7,110 nucleotides of DNA. It comes from Clostridiales bacterium (GTDB lineage: Bacteria > Bacillota_A > Clostridia > Christensenellales > Aristaeellaceae). The notes beneath the pieces are model-generated. The model was not told the DNA's origin, made no database searches, and was given only the letters and a program-made list of their open reading frames with translations. The DNA lies in NCBI GenBank assembly GCA_012514855.1, contig JAAYZL010000450.1, forward strand, positions 1-7,110, given 5' to 3'. Made by a program: the position numbers and the translations under genes. Of this stretch, positions 1-5,895 are shown in pieces. Each line of letters starts with the position of its first letter. Position 1 is the first letter of the stretch.

Positions 1-1
1 C

Positions 2-781
2 CACGGGAAGCACGTTTTGATCGAAAAGCCGCTCGCCATGACCGCCGACGAGGGGCATAGGGTCGTCGATTACTGCCAGAAAAAGGGCATCAAGATCGCG
101 GCCGGGTTCATGATGCGCTTCGGCGCGTACAACGGGAAGATGCGCGAGGCAATCGCGGCAGGGAAGCTGGGCGACGTCGTGTCGGCCTACGCGCAGTTCA
201 CCTGCTGGTATCCGGACATCCCCGGAAACTGGCGGCAGTCGAAGAAGAGCGCCGGCGGCGGCGCGCTGATGGACATGGGCGTGCACTGCATCGACCTGAT
301 CCAGCACATCACCGGCAGCCGCGTCAAGCAGGTCGCCGCGATGCACGACACGCTGACGTTCGGCTACGAGGTCGAGGACGCGTCGACGGCGCTGCTCCGG
401 CTTGAAAACGGCTGCCAGTGCGTCGTGCAGTCGAACTTCAACATCCCCGACGAGGCCGCGAAGTGGCGCCTGGAATTCTTCGGGACGCGCGGAAGGCTCA
501 TGGGGGACGCGACGATCGGGCAGGTCGACGGAGGATGCATTGACGCCGTGTTCATGCGCGACGTCGGCGGCTACGACGCGCGGCAGGACGCGAAACAGGT
601 TGAAAAAGCCGCGATCGACGCGGAATTCGGCAACATGTACCGGCGCGAGATCGACAGCTTCGCCGCCTCCGTGCTCGACGGAACGCCGCTCGAGGTTCCC
701 GCAAGCGACGCCGTGGTCGTGCAGCGCGTGATCGAGGCCGCGTACCGGTCGAACGACGAAAACAGGATCATCACATTATAA
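2..781 (+). CDS. Gfo/Idh/MocA-family NAD(P)-dependent oxidoreductase, 5'-truncated by window edge
   Basis: The open frame reads through the left edge from base 2, so the gene begins outside the window; the TTG at 17 is an internal Leu codon. 259 residues are visible. They begin with GKHVLIEKPLA, whose EKP (visible residues 8-10) is the conserved family motif that closes the Rossmann nucleotide-binding domain and carries the substrate-site lysine. GFMMRF follows at 35-40. The signature GGGALMDMGVHCIDL at 85-99 supplies the usual Asp (91) and His (95) of the catalytic region of the C-terminal alpha/beta domain. The N-terminal GxGxxG region, probably about 90 residues, is missing. Members oxidise or reduce hydroxyl groups of sugars, inositols and related polyols in the cytoplasm; the substrate cannot be told from this sequence. 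The gene ends with TAA at 779-781, convergent to the RpiB-like gene and separated from it by non-coding repeats. Family is confident, substrate unknown. Confidence 0.9.
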   Translation, partial: HGKHVLIEKPLAMTADEGHRVVDYCQKKGIKIAAGFMMRFGAYNGKMREAIAAGKLGDVVSAYAQFTCWYPDIPGNWRQSKKSAGGGALMDMGVHCIDLIQHITGSRVKQVAAMHDTLTFGYEVEDASTALLRLENGCQCVVQSNFNIPDEAAKWRLEFFGTRGRLMGDATIGQVDGGCIDAVFMRDVGGYDARQDAKQVEKAAIDAEFGNMYRREIDSFAASVLDGTPLEVPASDAVVVQRVIEAAYRSNDENRIITL

Positions 782-785
782 GTAG

Positions 786-808
786 GCGGGCGCCTCATCG
801 GCGCCCGC
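786..808 (+). terminator. Perfect 9-bp GC hairpin downstream of the oxidoreductase, possible terminator
   Basis: GCGGGCGCC (786-794) pairs perfectly with GGCGCCCGC (800-808) across a 5-base loop, starting 5 bases after the oxidoreductase stop codon. The stem is all G/C, so it would be very stable in RNA. No run of T follows on either strand, so it does not meet the classical intrinsic terminator pattern. It may be a U-less terminator or a 3'-end stabilising stem. The hairpin itself is certain; the function is inferred from its position. Confidence 0.5.
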
Positions 809-811
809 GCT

Positions 812-935
812 CAGCCTGTTCAAAAACCCGCAAGGCAAGGAGCCGAGCCCGCAAAAGAGGGAGCTTATCGGTTAATAAGTGACCGACTTTTGCGGGCGAT
901 GGCGACACAGCATTGCGGGGATTTTCAACAGGCTG
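812..935. repeat. 124-bp foldback element with imperfect terminal inverted repeats (MITE-like or intergenic palindromic repeat)
   Basis: The ends CAGCCTGTT (812-820) and AACAGGCTG (927-935) are exact inverted repeats. Pairing continues inward with few mismatches through AAAA/TTTT and CCCGCAA/TTGCGGG, to about 833 on the left and 913 on the right. A second nested pair, GCCCGCAAAAG (847-857) with CTTTTGCGGGC (887-897), is perfect over 11 bp. A third, TCGGT (868-872) with ACCGA (882-886), caps the structure. The element has no plausible gene. Its right edge touches the stop codon (936-938) of the RpiB-like gene. No clear target-site duplication is visible. This organisation fits a non-autonomous transposable element or a dispersed palindromic repeat; a structured RNA or bidirectional transcription stop is the alternative. 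I do not recognise a named family. Confidence 0.6.
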
Positions 936-1508
936 TTAATTCTCCGGCTTTTCCTCGAGCTTTATCGGATAATCCCCGAGATGCTTGACCTTGAAGCCGT
1001 TCTTCCTGTACTCCTCGTAGTCGAACGCCTCGAGCTCGTCGATCGCGAGCTTGTGGAACTCGTAGAAGTTCGTCCACCACTCGTAGTCGGTGCCGAGCTC
1101 CGCCGTCAAAAACGCGTCGGCGATGTCGCAGCCCATCTTGGGAGCCACGTAGAACGCGCCCATCGCGAGCACGTTGACGCCGTTGCCGGTGATCGCGCGC
1201 CGGGCGGCCGGGACGCTCTCGACGACGCCCGCGTGCACGTGCGGGCACTTGCTCGCCGCGATGTGTATGCCCATGCCGGTGCCGCAGAACAAGAGCGCGC
1301 GCTCGAACTCGCGCTCGGCGATCATCGCGCCCGCGCGCAGCCCGATGCGGTGGAACATCAGGTCGGTGTCCTCGGAGGTCAAGTCGGTCACGCCGACGTC
1401 GGTGATCTCCCAGCCCTTCCTGCGCAGGTGCTCGCACACCGCCTCCTTGAGCGGATAGCCGGCGAAGTCCGCGCCGACCAGTATCTTCTTGTCCTTGACC
1501 AATTTCAT
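936..1508 (-). CDS. RpiB/LacA/LacB-fold sugar-phosphate isomerase-like protein, divergent active site
   Basis: The 190-residue product matches the RpiB/LacAB fold. GADFAG (12-17) corresponds to the N-terminal GxDHxG loop. CGTGMG (75-80), followed by IHIAASK, is the segment bearing the catalytic cysteine (C75), and NVLAMG (112-117) is the usual strand after the active-site loop. Characterised members interconvert aldose and ketose phosphates such as ribose/ribulose 5-phosphate. By hand alignment with E. coli RpiB as I recall it, the GxDHxG His is Phe15, the HND His is Gly108, and the two C-terminal phosphate-binding Arg are absent from the matching stretch (141-160). The protein is also about 40 residues longer than typical RpiB. 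I therefore leave the symbol blank and do not claim ribose-5-phosphate isomerase activity. The ATG at 1508 is chosen because AAGGAGGG lies 7 bases upstream; a TTG at 1541 would add 11 unlikely residues. It lies 69 bases downstream of pyrI on the same strand. Confidence 0.82.
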   Translation of the reverse strand: MKLVKDKKILVGADFAGYPLKEAVCEHLRRKGWEITDVGVTDLTSEDTDLMFHRIGLRAGAMIAEREFERALLFCGTGMGIHIAASKCPHVHAGVVESVPAARRAITGNGVNVLAMGAFYVAPKMGCDIADAFLTAELGTDYEWWTNFYEFHKLAIDELEAFDYEEYRKNGFKVKHLGDYPIKLEEKPEN

Positions 1509-1515
1509 CGCTTTT

Positions 1516-1523
1516 CCCTCCTT
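1516..1523 (-). promoter_or_regulatory. Ribosome binding site of the RpiB-like gene
   Basis: On the minus strand the site reads AAGGAGGG, 7 bases before the ATG at 1508. The near-perfect match to the 16S rRNA 3' end and the ideal spacing decide this start over the in-frame TTG at 1541. Confidence 0.85.
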
Positions 1524-1545
1524 GCAGTGTGAAACAGACAACTAC

Positions 1546-1574
1546 ATTTTAACACATGCGGATGGGAAAAACAA
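1546..1574 (-). promoter_or_regulatory. Putative sigma-A-type promoter for the RpiB-like gene
   Basis: On the minus strand TTGTTT (1569-1574) and TAAAAT (1546-1551) are separated by exactly 17 bases. The base triplet before the -10 is TGT, giving an extended -10 (TGn). Transcription would start near 1538-1540, leaving a leader of about 30 bases that contains the ribosome binding site. The -35 lies just after the pyrI stop codon (1578-1580). This is also the most AT-rich stretch in the pyr-to-isomerase interval. It is a sequence match only. Confidence 0.55.
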
Positions 1575-1577
1575 GGT

Positions 1578-1994
1578 TCACTTCGCGCGCGCCTCGCAGT
1601 AAATGCAGCGGTAGACGCGCGCCTTCCGGTCGGTGAGCTTGAACACCTGGTTGAGTTCCTGCTCGGTCGAGGTGATGCAGCGCGGGTTCTTGCAGCGGAT
1701 GATGTTCGTGATCCGGTCGGGAAGTTCGGGGTGGTGCTTCTCGATCAGCTCGCCGTTGCGGATCAGGTTGATCGTGATGTCCGGGTCGATGTACCCGAGC
1801 GCGTCGAGGTCGACGTCGAGCGTGCGGTCGATCTTGATGATGTCCTTGCGGCCCATCTTGGCGCTCTGCACGTTCTTGATGAGCGCGACCGAGCAGTCGA
1901 GCGCCTCGAGGTTCAGAAGCCGGTAGATCTCCATGCCGCCGCCGGCGCGGATGTGGTCGATGACGATGCCGTTGCGGATCGCGTCGATGTTCAT
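1578..1994 (-). CDS. pyrI: Aspartate carbamoyltransferase regulatory chain PyrI
   Basis: This is the regulatory subunit that binds nucleotides and, through a zinc domain, docks onto PyrB catalytic trimers to form the ATCase holoenzyme. It has 138 residues against 153 in E. coli. The N-terminal allosteric domain (about 1-95) carries VIDHI (11-15) and MGRKDIIKI (47-55). Asp13, His14, Lys54 and Lys86 align with the E. coli nucleotide-site residues Asp19, His20, Lys60 and Lys94. The C-terminal zinc domain has all four ligands: Cys101 and Cys106 (C-x4-C), Cys130 and Cys133 (C-x2-C). The first six E. coli residues, including Lys6, have no counterpart. The ATG at 1994 overlaps the pyrB stop by 4 bases, with GGAGGTG just upstream inside pyrB, so the two subunits are probably made together by translational coupling. 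It is the last pyr gene. No intrinsic terminator is seen after it. Confidence 0.96.
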   Translation of the reverse strand: MNIDAIRNGIVIDHIRAGGGMEIYRLLNLEALDCSVALIKNVQSAKMGRKDIIKIDRTLDVDLDALGYIDPDITINLIRNGELIEKHHPELPDRITNIIRCKNPRCITSTEQELNQVFKLTDRKARVYRCIYCEARAK

Positions 1995-2908
1995 ACTTGC
2001 ACCTCCAGCAGTTTCAGGATCAGCGCCATGCGCATGTACTTTCCGTTCGCGGCCTGGCGGAAATAGCTCGCGCGCGGGTCGTCGTCGACCGCGACCGATA
2101 TCTCGTTGACGCGCGGCAGCGGGTGCAGGATCGAGAGGTTTTCCTTCGCCGCGCGCAGCTTTTCGGGCGTCAGGACGTAGCTGTCCTTTAAGCGGAGGTA
2201 CTCCTCCTCGTTGAAGAAGCGCTCCTTCTGGACGCGCGTCATGTAGAGCACGTCGAGCTCCGGCATCACGCGCTCGAGGTCGGTCGTCTCGAAATATCCG
2301 ACGCCGCGCTTTTCAAGGATATCGCGCTTGACGTAGCCCGGCAGCTTCAATTCCTCCGGCGAGATCAGCGCGAATTTCACGCCCGCGTACCGGGACATCG
2401 CGGCGATCAGCGAGTGCACCGTCCGCCCGAACTTGAGGTCGCCGCACAGGCCGACCGTCAGGTTTTCAATCCGGCCCTTCTCGCGGCGGATCGTCAGGAG
2501 GTCGGCGAGCGTCTGCGTCGGGTGGTTGTGGCCGCCGTCGCCGCCGTTGATGACCGGCACGTCCGCCTTCATGGACGCGACGAGCGGCGCGCCCTCCTTC
2601 GGGTGGCGCATCGCGATGATGTCGGCGTAGCAGGAGACGACCTTGACGGTGTCGGCGACGCTCTCGCCCTTCGACGCGGACGACGACTGCGCCTCCGAAA
2701 AGCCGAGCACTTGGCCGCCCAACTCGTACATCGCGGCCTCGAAGCTCAGCCGCGTGCGCGTCGACGGCTCGAAGAACAGCGTCGCGAGCTTCTTGCCCCG
2801 GCACGCGTCGCGGTACTTCGCCGGGTTCCCGATGATGTCGCGCGCGGTTTCGATCAGCTCGTCGATCTCCGCGGCCGTGAGTTCCAGTATGTCGATCAGG
2901 CTCCTCAT
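1991..2908 (-). CDS. pyrB: Aspartate carbamoyltransferase catalytic chain PyrB
   Basis: PyrB condenses carbamoyl phosphate with L-aspartate to N-carbamoyl-L-aspartate, the committed step of pyrimidine synthesis. At 305 residues it is full length. The carbamoyl-phosphate loop [13 protein letters not shown] lies at 45-57 (STRTR 49-53). Lys80 sits in the mobile SSSASKGES loop that reaches across to the neighbouring subunit. His129 in HPTQTLAD (129-136) matches the catalytic His134 of E. coli. Arg162 (FGRTVHSL), Arg225 and Gln227 (MTRVQKERF) form the aspartate site, and HPLPR is at 262-266. All expected active-site residues appear present. The start ATG at 2908 overlaps the pyrE stop as ATGA and is preceded by GGGAGG. 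The 3' end overlaps pyrI by 4 bases, consistent with a PyrB-PyrI holoenzyme. An ornithine carbamoyltransferase is excluded by the aspartate-site motifs and by the partner gene. Confidence 0.98.
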   Translation of the reverse strand: MRSLIDILELTAAEIDELIETARDIIGNPAKYRDACRGKKLATLFFEPSTRTRLSFEAAMYELGGQVLGFSEAQSSSASKGESVADTVKVVSCYADIIAMRHPKEGAPLVASMKADVPVINGGDGGHNHPTQTLADLLTIRREKGRIENLTVGLCGDLKFGRTVHSLIAAMSRYAGVKFALISPEELKLPGYVKRDILEKRGVGYFETTDLERVMPELDVLYMTRVQKERFFNEEEYLRLKDSYVLTPEKLRAAKENLSILHPLPRVNEISVAVDDDPRASYFRQAANGKYMRMALILKLLEVQV

Positions 2909-3543
2909 ATCGCGCCTCCCATCCAGCGCACGTCCGACGGGTTGTCCCGGAAGGCGAGCACTTTTTCGATGTCCTCGCTCTGAATGTAGCCCTCTTCGGC
3001 GGCGAGGCGCGCGACGGCGTCGAAGTTCGTCAGGCTTACGTTTCGGACGTTCGCGGCCGCGAGCCGTTCGAGGCCCTTGCGCATGCCGTAGGTGAAGATG
3101 CTCGCGATGCCGTTAACCTCCGCGCCTGCCTCGCGCAGGATCTCGACGACCTCGACGACGCTGCCGCCGGTCGAGATCAGATCCTCGACGACGACGACCC
3201 TCTGACCCGGCTCGAGCCGGCCCTCGATCTGGTTGCCGCGCCCGTGATCCTTCGCTCCGCCGCGCACATAGCCCATCGGAAGTCCGAGCATGTGCGCTAC
3301 GATCGCCGCGTGCGCGATGCCGGCGGTGCTCGTGCCCATCAGCACCTCGCACTCGGGGTAATGCGCCCGAATCGCCTCCGCGAGCGCGCGCTCGACCTCG
3401 TCGCGCACCCGAGGCGCGGTCAGAATTAAGCGGTTGTCGCAGTAGACGGGGCTCTTGATGCCGCTTGCCCAGGTGAACGGCTGTTCCGGGCGCAGAAACA
3501 CCGCGCCGATTTCGAGAAGCGCCTTCGCGATGCGGTTTTCCAT
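2905..3543 (-). CDS. pyrE: Orotate phosphoribosyltransferase PyrE
   Basis: PyrE transfers the phosphoribosyl group of PRPP to orotate, giving orotidine 5'-monophosphate. The 212-residue protein has the orotate/PRPP region [12 protein letters not shown] (27-38), a flexible catalytic loop with [10 protein letters not shown] (92-101) and the PRPP-binding signature [13 protein letters not shown] (116-128) containing the paired acidic residues Glu120 and Asp121. Start choice: the ATG at 3543 lies 7 bases after a double GGAGG sequence, whereas the longer in-frame start at 3564 would add seven residues with no obvious binding site. The gene begins one base after the pyrF stop codon and its own stop overlaps the pyrB start by 4 bases. 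PyrE forms a dimer in characterised bacteria, and PyrF, the next enzyme of the pathway, is encoded immediately upstream. Confidence 0.97.
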   Translation of the reverse strand: MENRIAKALLEIGAVFLRPEQPFTWASGIKSPVYCDNRLILTAPRVRDEVERALAEAIRAHYPECEVLMGTSTAGIAHAAIVAHMLGLPMGYVRGGAKDHGRGNQIEGRLEPGQRVVVVEDLISTGGSVVEVVEILREAGAEVNGIASIFTYGMRKGLERLAAANVRNVSLTNFDAVARLAAEEGYIQSEDIEKVLAFRDNPSDVRWMGGAI

Positions 3544-3544
3544 G

Positions 3545-4249
3545 CTAGATTCCTCCCTCCGCAAATTCCCGCATGCAGCGCCCGTAGGCGGCGACGGGGT
3601 CGGGGGCCGCGGTGATCGGGCGGCCGACGACGATGAAGTCCGAGCCGAGCTCCCGGGCGCGCGCGGGCGTCGTCACGCGCCTCTGGTCGCCCGCGTCGCC
3701 GTCCGGGAAGCGCACGCCGGGCGTGACGGTCAGAAAGTTTGCCCCGCAGCGACCGTGCACTTGTTCCGCTTCGAGCGGCGAGCAGACGACGCCGTCGAGC
3801 CCGGCCATTTTCGCGTTCTCGGCGTAGTGAAGCACGACCTCGCCGAGCGGCCGGTCGATCAGCAGCTCGTCGCGCATCCTCCGTTCGTCGGTGCTCGTGA
3901 GCTGCGTGACCGCGATCAGCAGCGGCCGCGTGCCGTCCGGGCGCGTCAATCCCTCGAGCGCGGCCTCCATCATCGCGACCGTCCCGAACGCGTGGAGATT
4001 CGCCATGTCTACGTCGAGCTTCGATAGCGCGCGCATCGCGCTTTTCACGGTGTTCGGGATGTCGCAGAGCTTGAGGTCGAGGAAGATTTTGTGCCCGCGG
4101 CGCTTGATCTCGCACACGACGTCCGGCCCCTCGGCGTAGAAGAGCTCCATGCCGATCTTGACGAACGGCTTGCGCCCGGGGAAGCGGTCGAGGAACGCGA
4201 AGGTCTGTTCGCGGCCGGGGAAGTCGCAGGCGATGATGACGTCTCTCAT
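3545..4249 (-). CDS. pyrF: Orotidine 5'-phosphate decarboxylase PyrF
   Basis: PyrF decarboxylates OMP to UMP, the last step of the pathway. The 234-residue TIM-barrel protein starts with IACDF (5-10), whose Asp9 is the usual ribose-binding residue. Lys31 follows in VKIGMELF. The catalytic charge network FLDLKLCDIPNT (56-67) contains the DxKxxD motif Asp58, Lys60, Asp63. The C-terminal phosphate-binding segment FIVVGRPIT (205-213) includes Arg210. Length and motif spacing fit the short bacterial (Bacillus-like) form. The reading frame stays open upstream to 4828, but the real start is the ATG at 4249: the conserved N-terminal strand begins there, AGGAGG lies about nine bases upstream, and it overlaps the pyrD stop as ATGA. 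One base separates its stop from the pyrE start. Confidence 0.97.
   Translation of the reverse strand: MRDVIIACDFPGREQTFAFLDRFPGRKPFVKIGMELFYAEGPDVVCEIKRRGHKIFLDLKLCDIPNTVKSAMRALSKLDVDMANLHAFGTVAMMEAALEGLTRPDGTRPLLIAVTQLTSTDERRMRDELLIDRPLGEVVLHYAENAKMAGLDGVVCSPLEAEQVHGRCGANFLTVTPGVRFPDGDAGDQRRVTTPARARELGSDFIVVGRPITAAPDPVAAYGRCMREFAEGGI
3551..3560 (-). promoter_or_regulatory. Ribosome binding site of pyrE inside the pyrF 3' end
   Basis: The minus strand reads GGAGGGAGGA, with its nearer GGAGGA ending 7 bases before the pyrE ATG at 3543. These bases also encode the last residues of PyrF (Glu-Gly-Gly). The site decides the shorter pyrE start. Confidence 0.8.
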
Positions 4250-5157
4250 AAATGCGCGCCTCCTGTGATGTCGTTGAGGTCGCCGATGCCGTATTTCTCC
4301 ATCTCCGCGGGCAGGGATTCGACGATCTCCCTGCACGCGAACGGGTTTTTGAGGTTCGCCGCGCCGATCTGCACCGCCGCCGCGCCCGCGAGCATCATCT
4401 CGAGCACGTCCGCGGCGCTCGACACGCCGCCCGTGCCGATGAGGGGGATGCCGACCGCCGCGCGCACCTGATGGACCATGCGCAGCGCGACCGGGAGCAC
4501 GCACGGGCCGGACAACCCGCCGTAGGTGTTCGCCAGGACCGGCTTCCGCGTCCGGAGGTCGATGCGCATGCCGAGCAGCGTGTTGATGAGGCTCAGCCCG
4601 TCCGCGCCCGCGCCCTCGCACGCCCGCGCGATTGCGGCGATGTCCGTCACGTTCGGCGACAGCTTCACGTACACCGGCTTTTTGACCGCCGCCTTGACCG
4701 CGCGCGTGACCTCGGCCGCCATCTGGGGCGACGTCCCGAAGCTCATGCCGCCGCCGTGCACGTTCGGGCAGCTTACGTTGATCTCGAGGATGAAGACCTG
4801 ATCTTCTCTGTCGAGCAGCGCCGAACACTCGACGTATTCGTCGATCGAGAAGCCGCTGATATTCGCGATCACGGGCTTGCGGAACACCTTTTTGAGCTTC
4901 GGGAGCTCCTCGGAGATGACCCTGTGCACGCCGGGATTCTGCAGCCCGACGGCGTTCAGCATCCCGGACGGCGCGTCCGCGATCCGGGGCGTCGGGTTCC
5001 CGAACCTCGGCTCGAGCGTCGTGCCCTTGAACGACAGCGCGCCGAGCACGTTGATGTCGTACAGTTCCGCGAACTCGTACCCGTAGCCGAACGTGCCGCT
5101 CGCGGGGATGATCGGGTTGTCGAGCGAAATCCCGGAGAGCGTAACTTTCGTGTTCAA
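4246..5157 (-). CDS. pyrD: Dihydroorotate dehydrogenase, class 1B catalytic subunit PyrD
   Basis: PyrD is the FMN-containing subunit that oxidises dihydroorotate to orotate and passes electrons to PyrK. The 303-residue barrel has SFKGTT (42-47, Lys44 near FMN), NAVGLQNPG (68-76), ILEINVSCPN (123-132) with catalytic-base Cys130, YVKLSPN (163-169, Lys165), NTLLGM (192-197) and the FMN phosphate loop GTGGVSSAADV (241-251). A cysteine base and a following pyrK both mark class 1B, the cytosolic NAD-linked type, rather than membrane-bound class 2. The start is the TTG at 5157. It is the only start codon near the conserved N-terminus (NTKVTLSGISLDNP), it is preceded by GGAGAGGTGA, and it overlaps the pyrK stop as TTGA. 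A longer frame open to 5310 would read out of frame through pyrK and is rejected. The stop overlaps pyrF by 4 bases. Confidence 0.97.
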   Translation of the reverse strand: MNTKVTLSGISLDNPIIPASGTFGYGYEFAELYDINVLGALSFKGTTLEPRFGNPTPRIADAPSGMLNAVGLQNPGVHRVISEELPKLKKVFRKPVIANISGFSIDEYVECSALLDREDQVFILEINVSCPNVHGGGMSFGTSPQMAAEVTRAVKAAVKKPVYVKLSPNVTDIAAIARACEGAGADGLSLINTLLGMRIDLRTRKPVLANTYGGLSGPCVLPVALRMVHQVRAAVGIPLIGTGGVSSAADVLEMMLAGAAAVQIGAANLKNPFACREIVESLPAEMEKYGIGDLNDITGGAHL

Positions 5158-5885
5158 AAAATCACCTCTCCCTTTTCGAGCACCGGGCCGTCCCTGCAGA
5201 TGCGCCTGTTTCCGTGCTTCGTCTTGCACGAGCAGCCCATGCACGCGCCGAACCCGCAGCCCATGCGCTGTTCGAAGCTCAACTGCCCGTCGGTCGCGGT
5301 CGCGCCGCACACCGCGCGCAACATCCCTTCCGGCCCGCAGGCGTAGAAGTAGCCGTACGAGACGCCCTTCATCGCGTCGGTAACAAATCCCTTCGCTCCG
5401 AATGTCCCGTCGACGGTTGAAACGAACGTCTCGACCCCGAGCGCGCGGAACTCGTCCACGTAGAACGCGTCCTTTTTCGCGTTGAAGCCGAGCGCGGCGA
5501 TGGGGCGCTTGCCATCCGCGACCAACCGCTTCGCGAGGCCGTAGAGCGGGGGAACGCCGACGCCGCCGCCGAGGAGCAGCGGGCGATTCCCGGACTTCGA
5601 CATGTCAAACCCGTTCCCGAGCCCGACGAGCAGATCGAGCGCCGCGCCGGGTTTCATCCGGGACAGCCTCGCCGTCCCCTCGCCGACGACCTTGTAGATC
5701 AGAACCATGCTCCCGCCGTCCCAGTCGCACACCGAGATCGGACGCCTAAGGAACAGGCCGTCGATTTCGATGTCGACGAACTGCCCGGGGCGCTTTATCT
5801 CCCGCGCGTCGCCGAGGAGCTCCATCCGGAACACGCCGTCGGCGATCTCTTTGTTTTCCGCAATCGCGAAGATTCCCCGGTTCAT
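5154..5885 (-). CDS. pyrK: Dihydroorotate dehydrogenase electron transfer subunit PyrK
   Basis: PyrK is the FAD and [2Fe-2S] subunit of class 1B dihydroorotate dehydrogenase; it takes electrons from PyrD and reduces NAD+. In its 243 residues the N-terminal barrel carries the flavin motif LRRPISVCD (46-54). The nucleotide-binding domain has LLLGGGVGVPPLYGLAKR (103-120) and the family motif ACGPEGM (182-188). The C-terminal cluster has cysteines 210, 215, 218 and 230 in a C-x4-C-x2-C-x11-C arrangement, matching the ferredoxin-like [2Fe-2S] ligands of the Lactococcus enzyme. Cys220 is extra. The ATG at 5885 is preceded by GAGGGGG, and the gene starts 10 bases after the carB stop. Its stop overlaps the pyrD start (TTGA), so the two subunits of the complex are likely translationally coupled. 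Confidence 0.97.
   Translation of the reverse strand: MNRGIFAIAENKEIADGVFRMELLGDAREIKRPGQFVDIEIDGLFLRRPISVCDWDGGSMVLIYKVVGEGTARLSRMKPGAALDLLVGLGNGFDMSKSGNRPLLLGGGVGVPPLYGLAKRLVADGKRPIAALGFNAKKDAFYVDEFRALGVETFVSTVDGTFGAKGFVTDAMKGVSYGYFYACGPEGMLRAVCGATATDGQLSFEQRMGCGFGACMGCSCKTKHGNRRICRDGPVLEKGEVIF
5162..5171 (-). promoter_or_regulatory. Ribosome binding site supporting the TTG start of pyrD
   Basis: The minus strand reads GGAGAGGTGA, with its GAGG core 7 bases before the TTG at 5157. It lies within the last codons of pyrK. Together with the lack of any in-frame ATG or GTG nearby, it fixes the unusual TTG start. Confidence 0.75.
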
Positions 5886-5895
5886 TTTGTCCCCC

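Noticed and set aside
17..781. TTG at 17 as the start of the oxidoreductase
   Set aside because: The frame is open and conserved upstream (His-Gly-Lys-His-Val before it), and the Rossmann domain would be missing, so the gene simply runs off the window.
879..1532. Plus-strand open frame of 217 codons opposite the isomerase-like gene
   Set aside because: It starts inside the foldback element and mirrors the coding strand; the composition is typical of an antisense shadow.
1509..1541. TTG at 1541 as the start of the isomerase-like protein
   Set aside because: The ATG at 1508 has an almost perfect ribosome binding site at 7 bases, and the putative promoter would leave essentially no leader for the TTG start.
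2414..2983. Plus-strand open frame of 189 codons opposite pyrB
   Set aside because: It is Arg/Val-rich shadow sequence over a fully supported PyrB.
3426..4115. Second minus-strand open frame of 229 codons overlapping pyrF and pyrE
   Set aside because: It is an off-frame reading across both genes. Its tail merely resembles PyrE composition by sharing the same bases in another frame.
3545..4828. A single 427-codon reading frame ending with PyrF, which could look like a fusion protein
   Set aside because: The upstream part is out-of-frame reading of pyrD. Conserved PyrF sequence begins at the ATG at 4249 with a ribosome binding site.
4252..5346. Long plus-strand open frame of 364 codons opposite pyrD
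   Set aside because: It is antisense to a clearly conserved gene, rich in Arg, His and Ala as expected of a GC-rich shadow frame, and shows no recognisable motif.
5886..5895. Search for a PyrR attenuator or riboswitch within the operon
   Set aside because: The pyr genes are separated by at most 10 bases or overlap, leaving no room for a leader. Any such element would lie upstream of carB outside the window.
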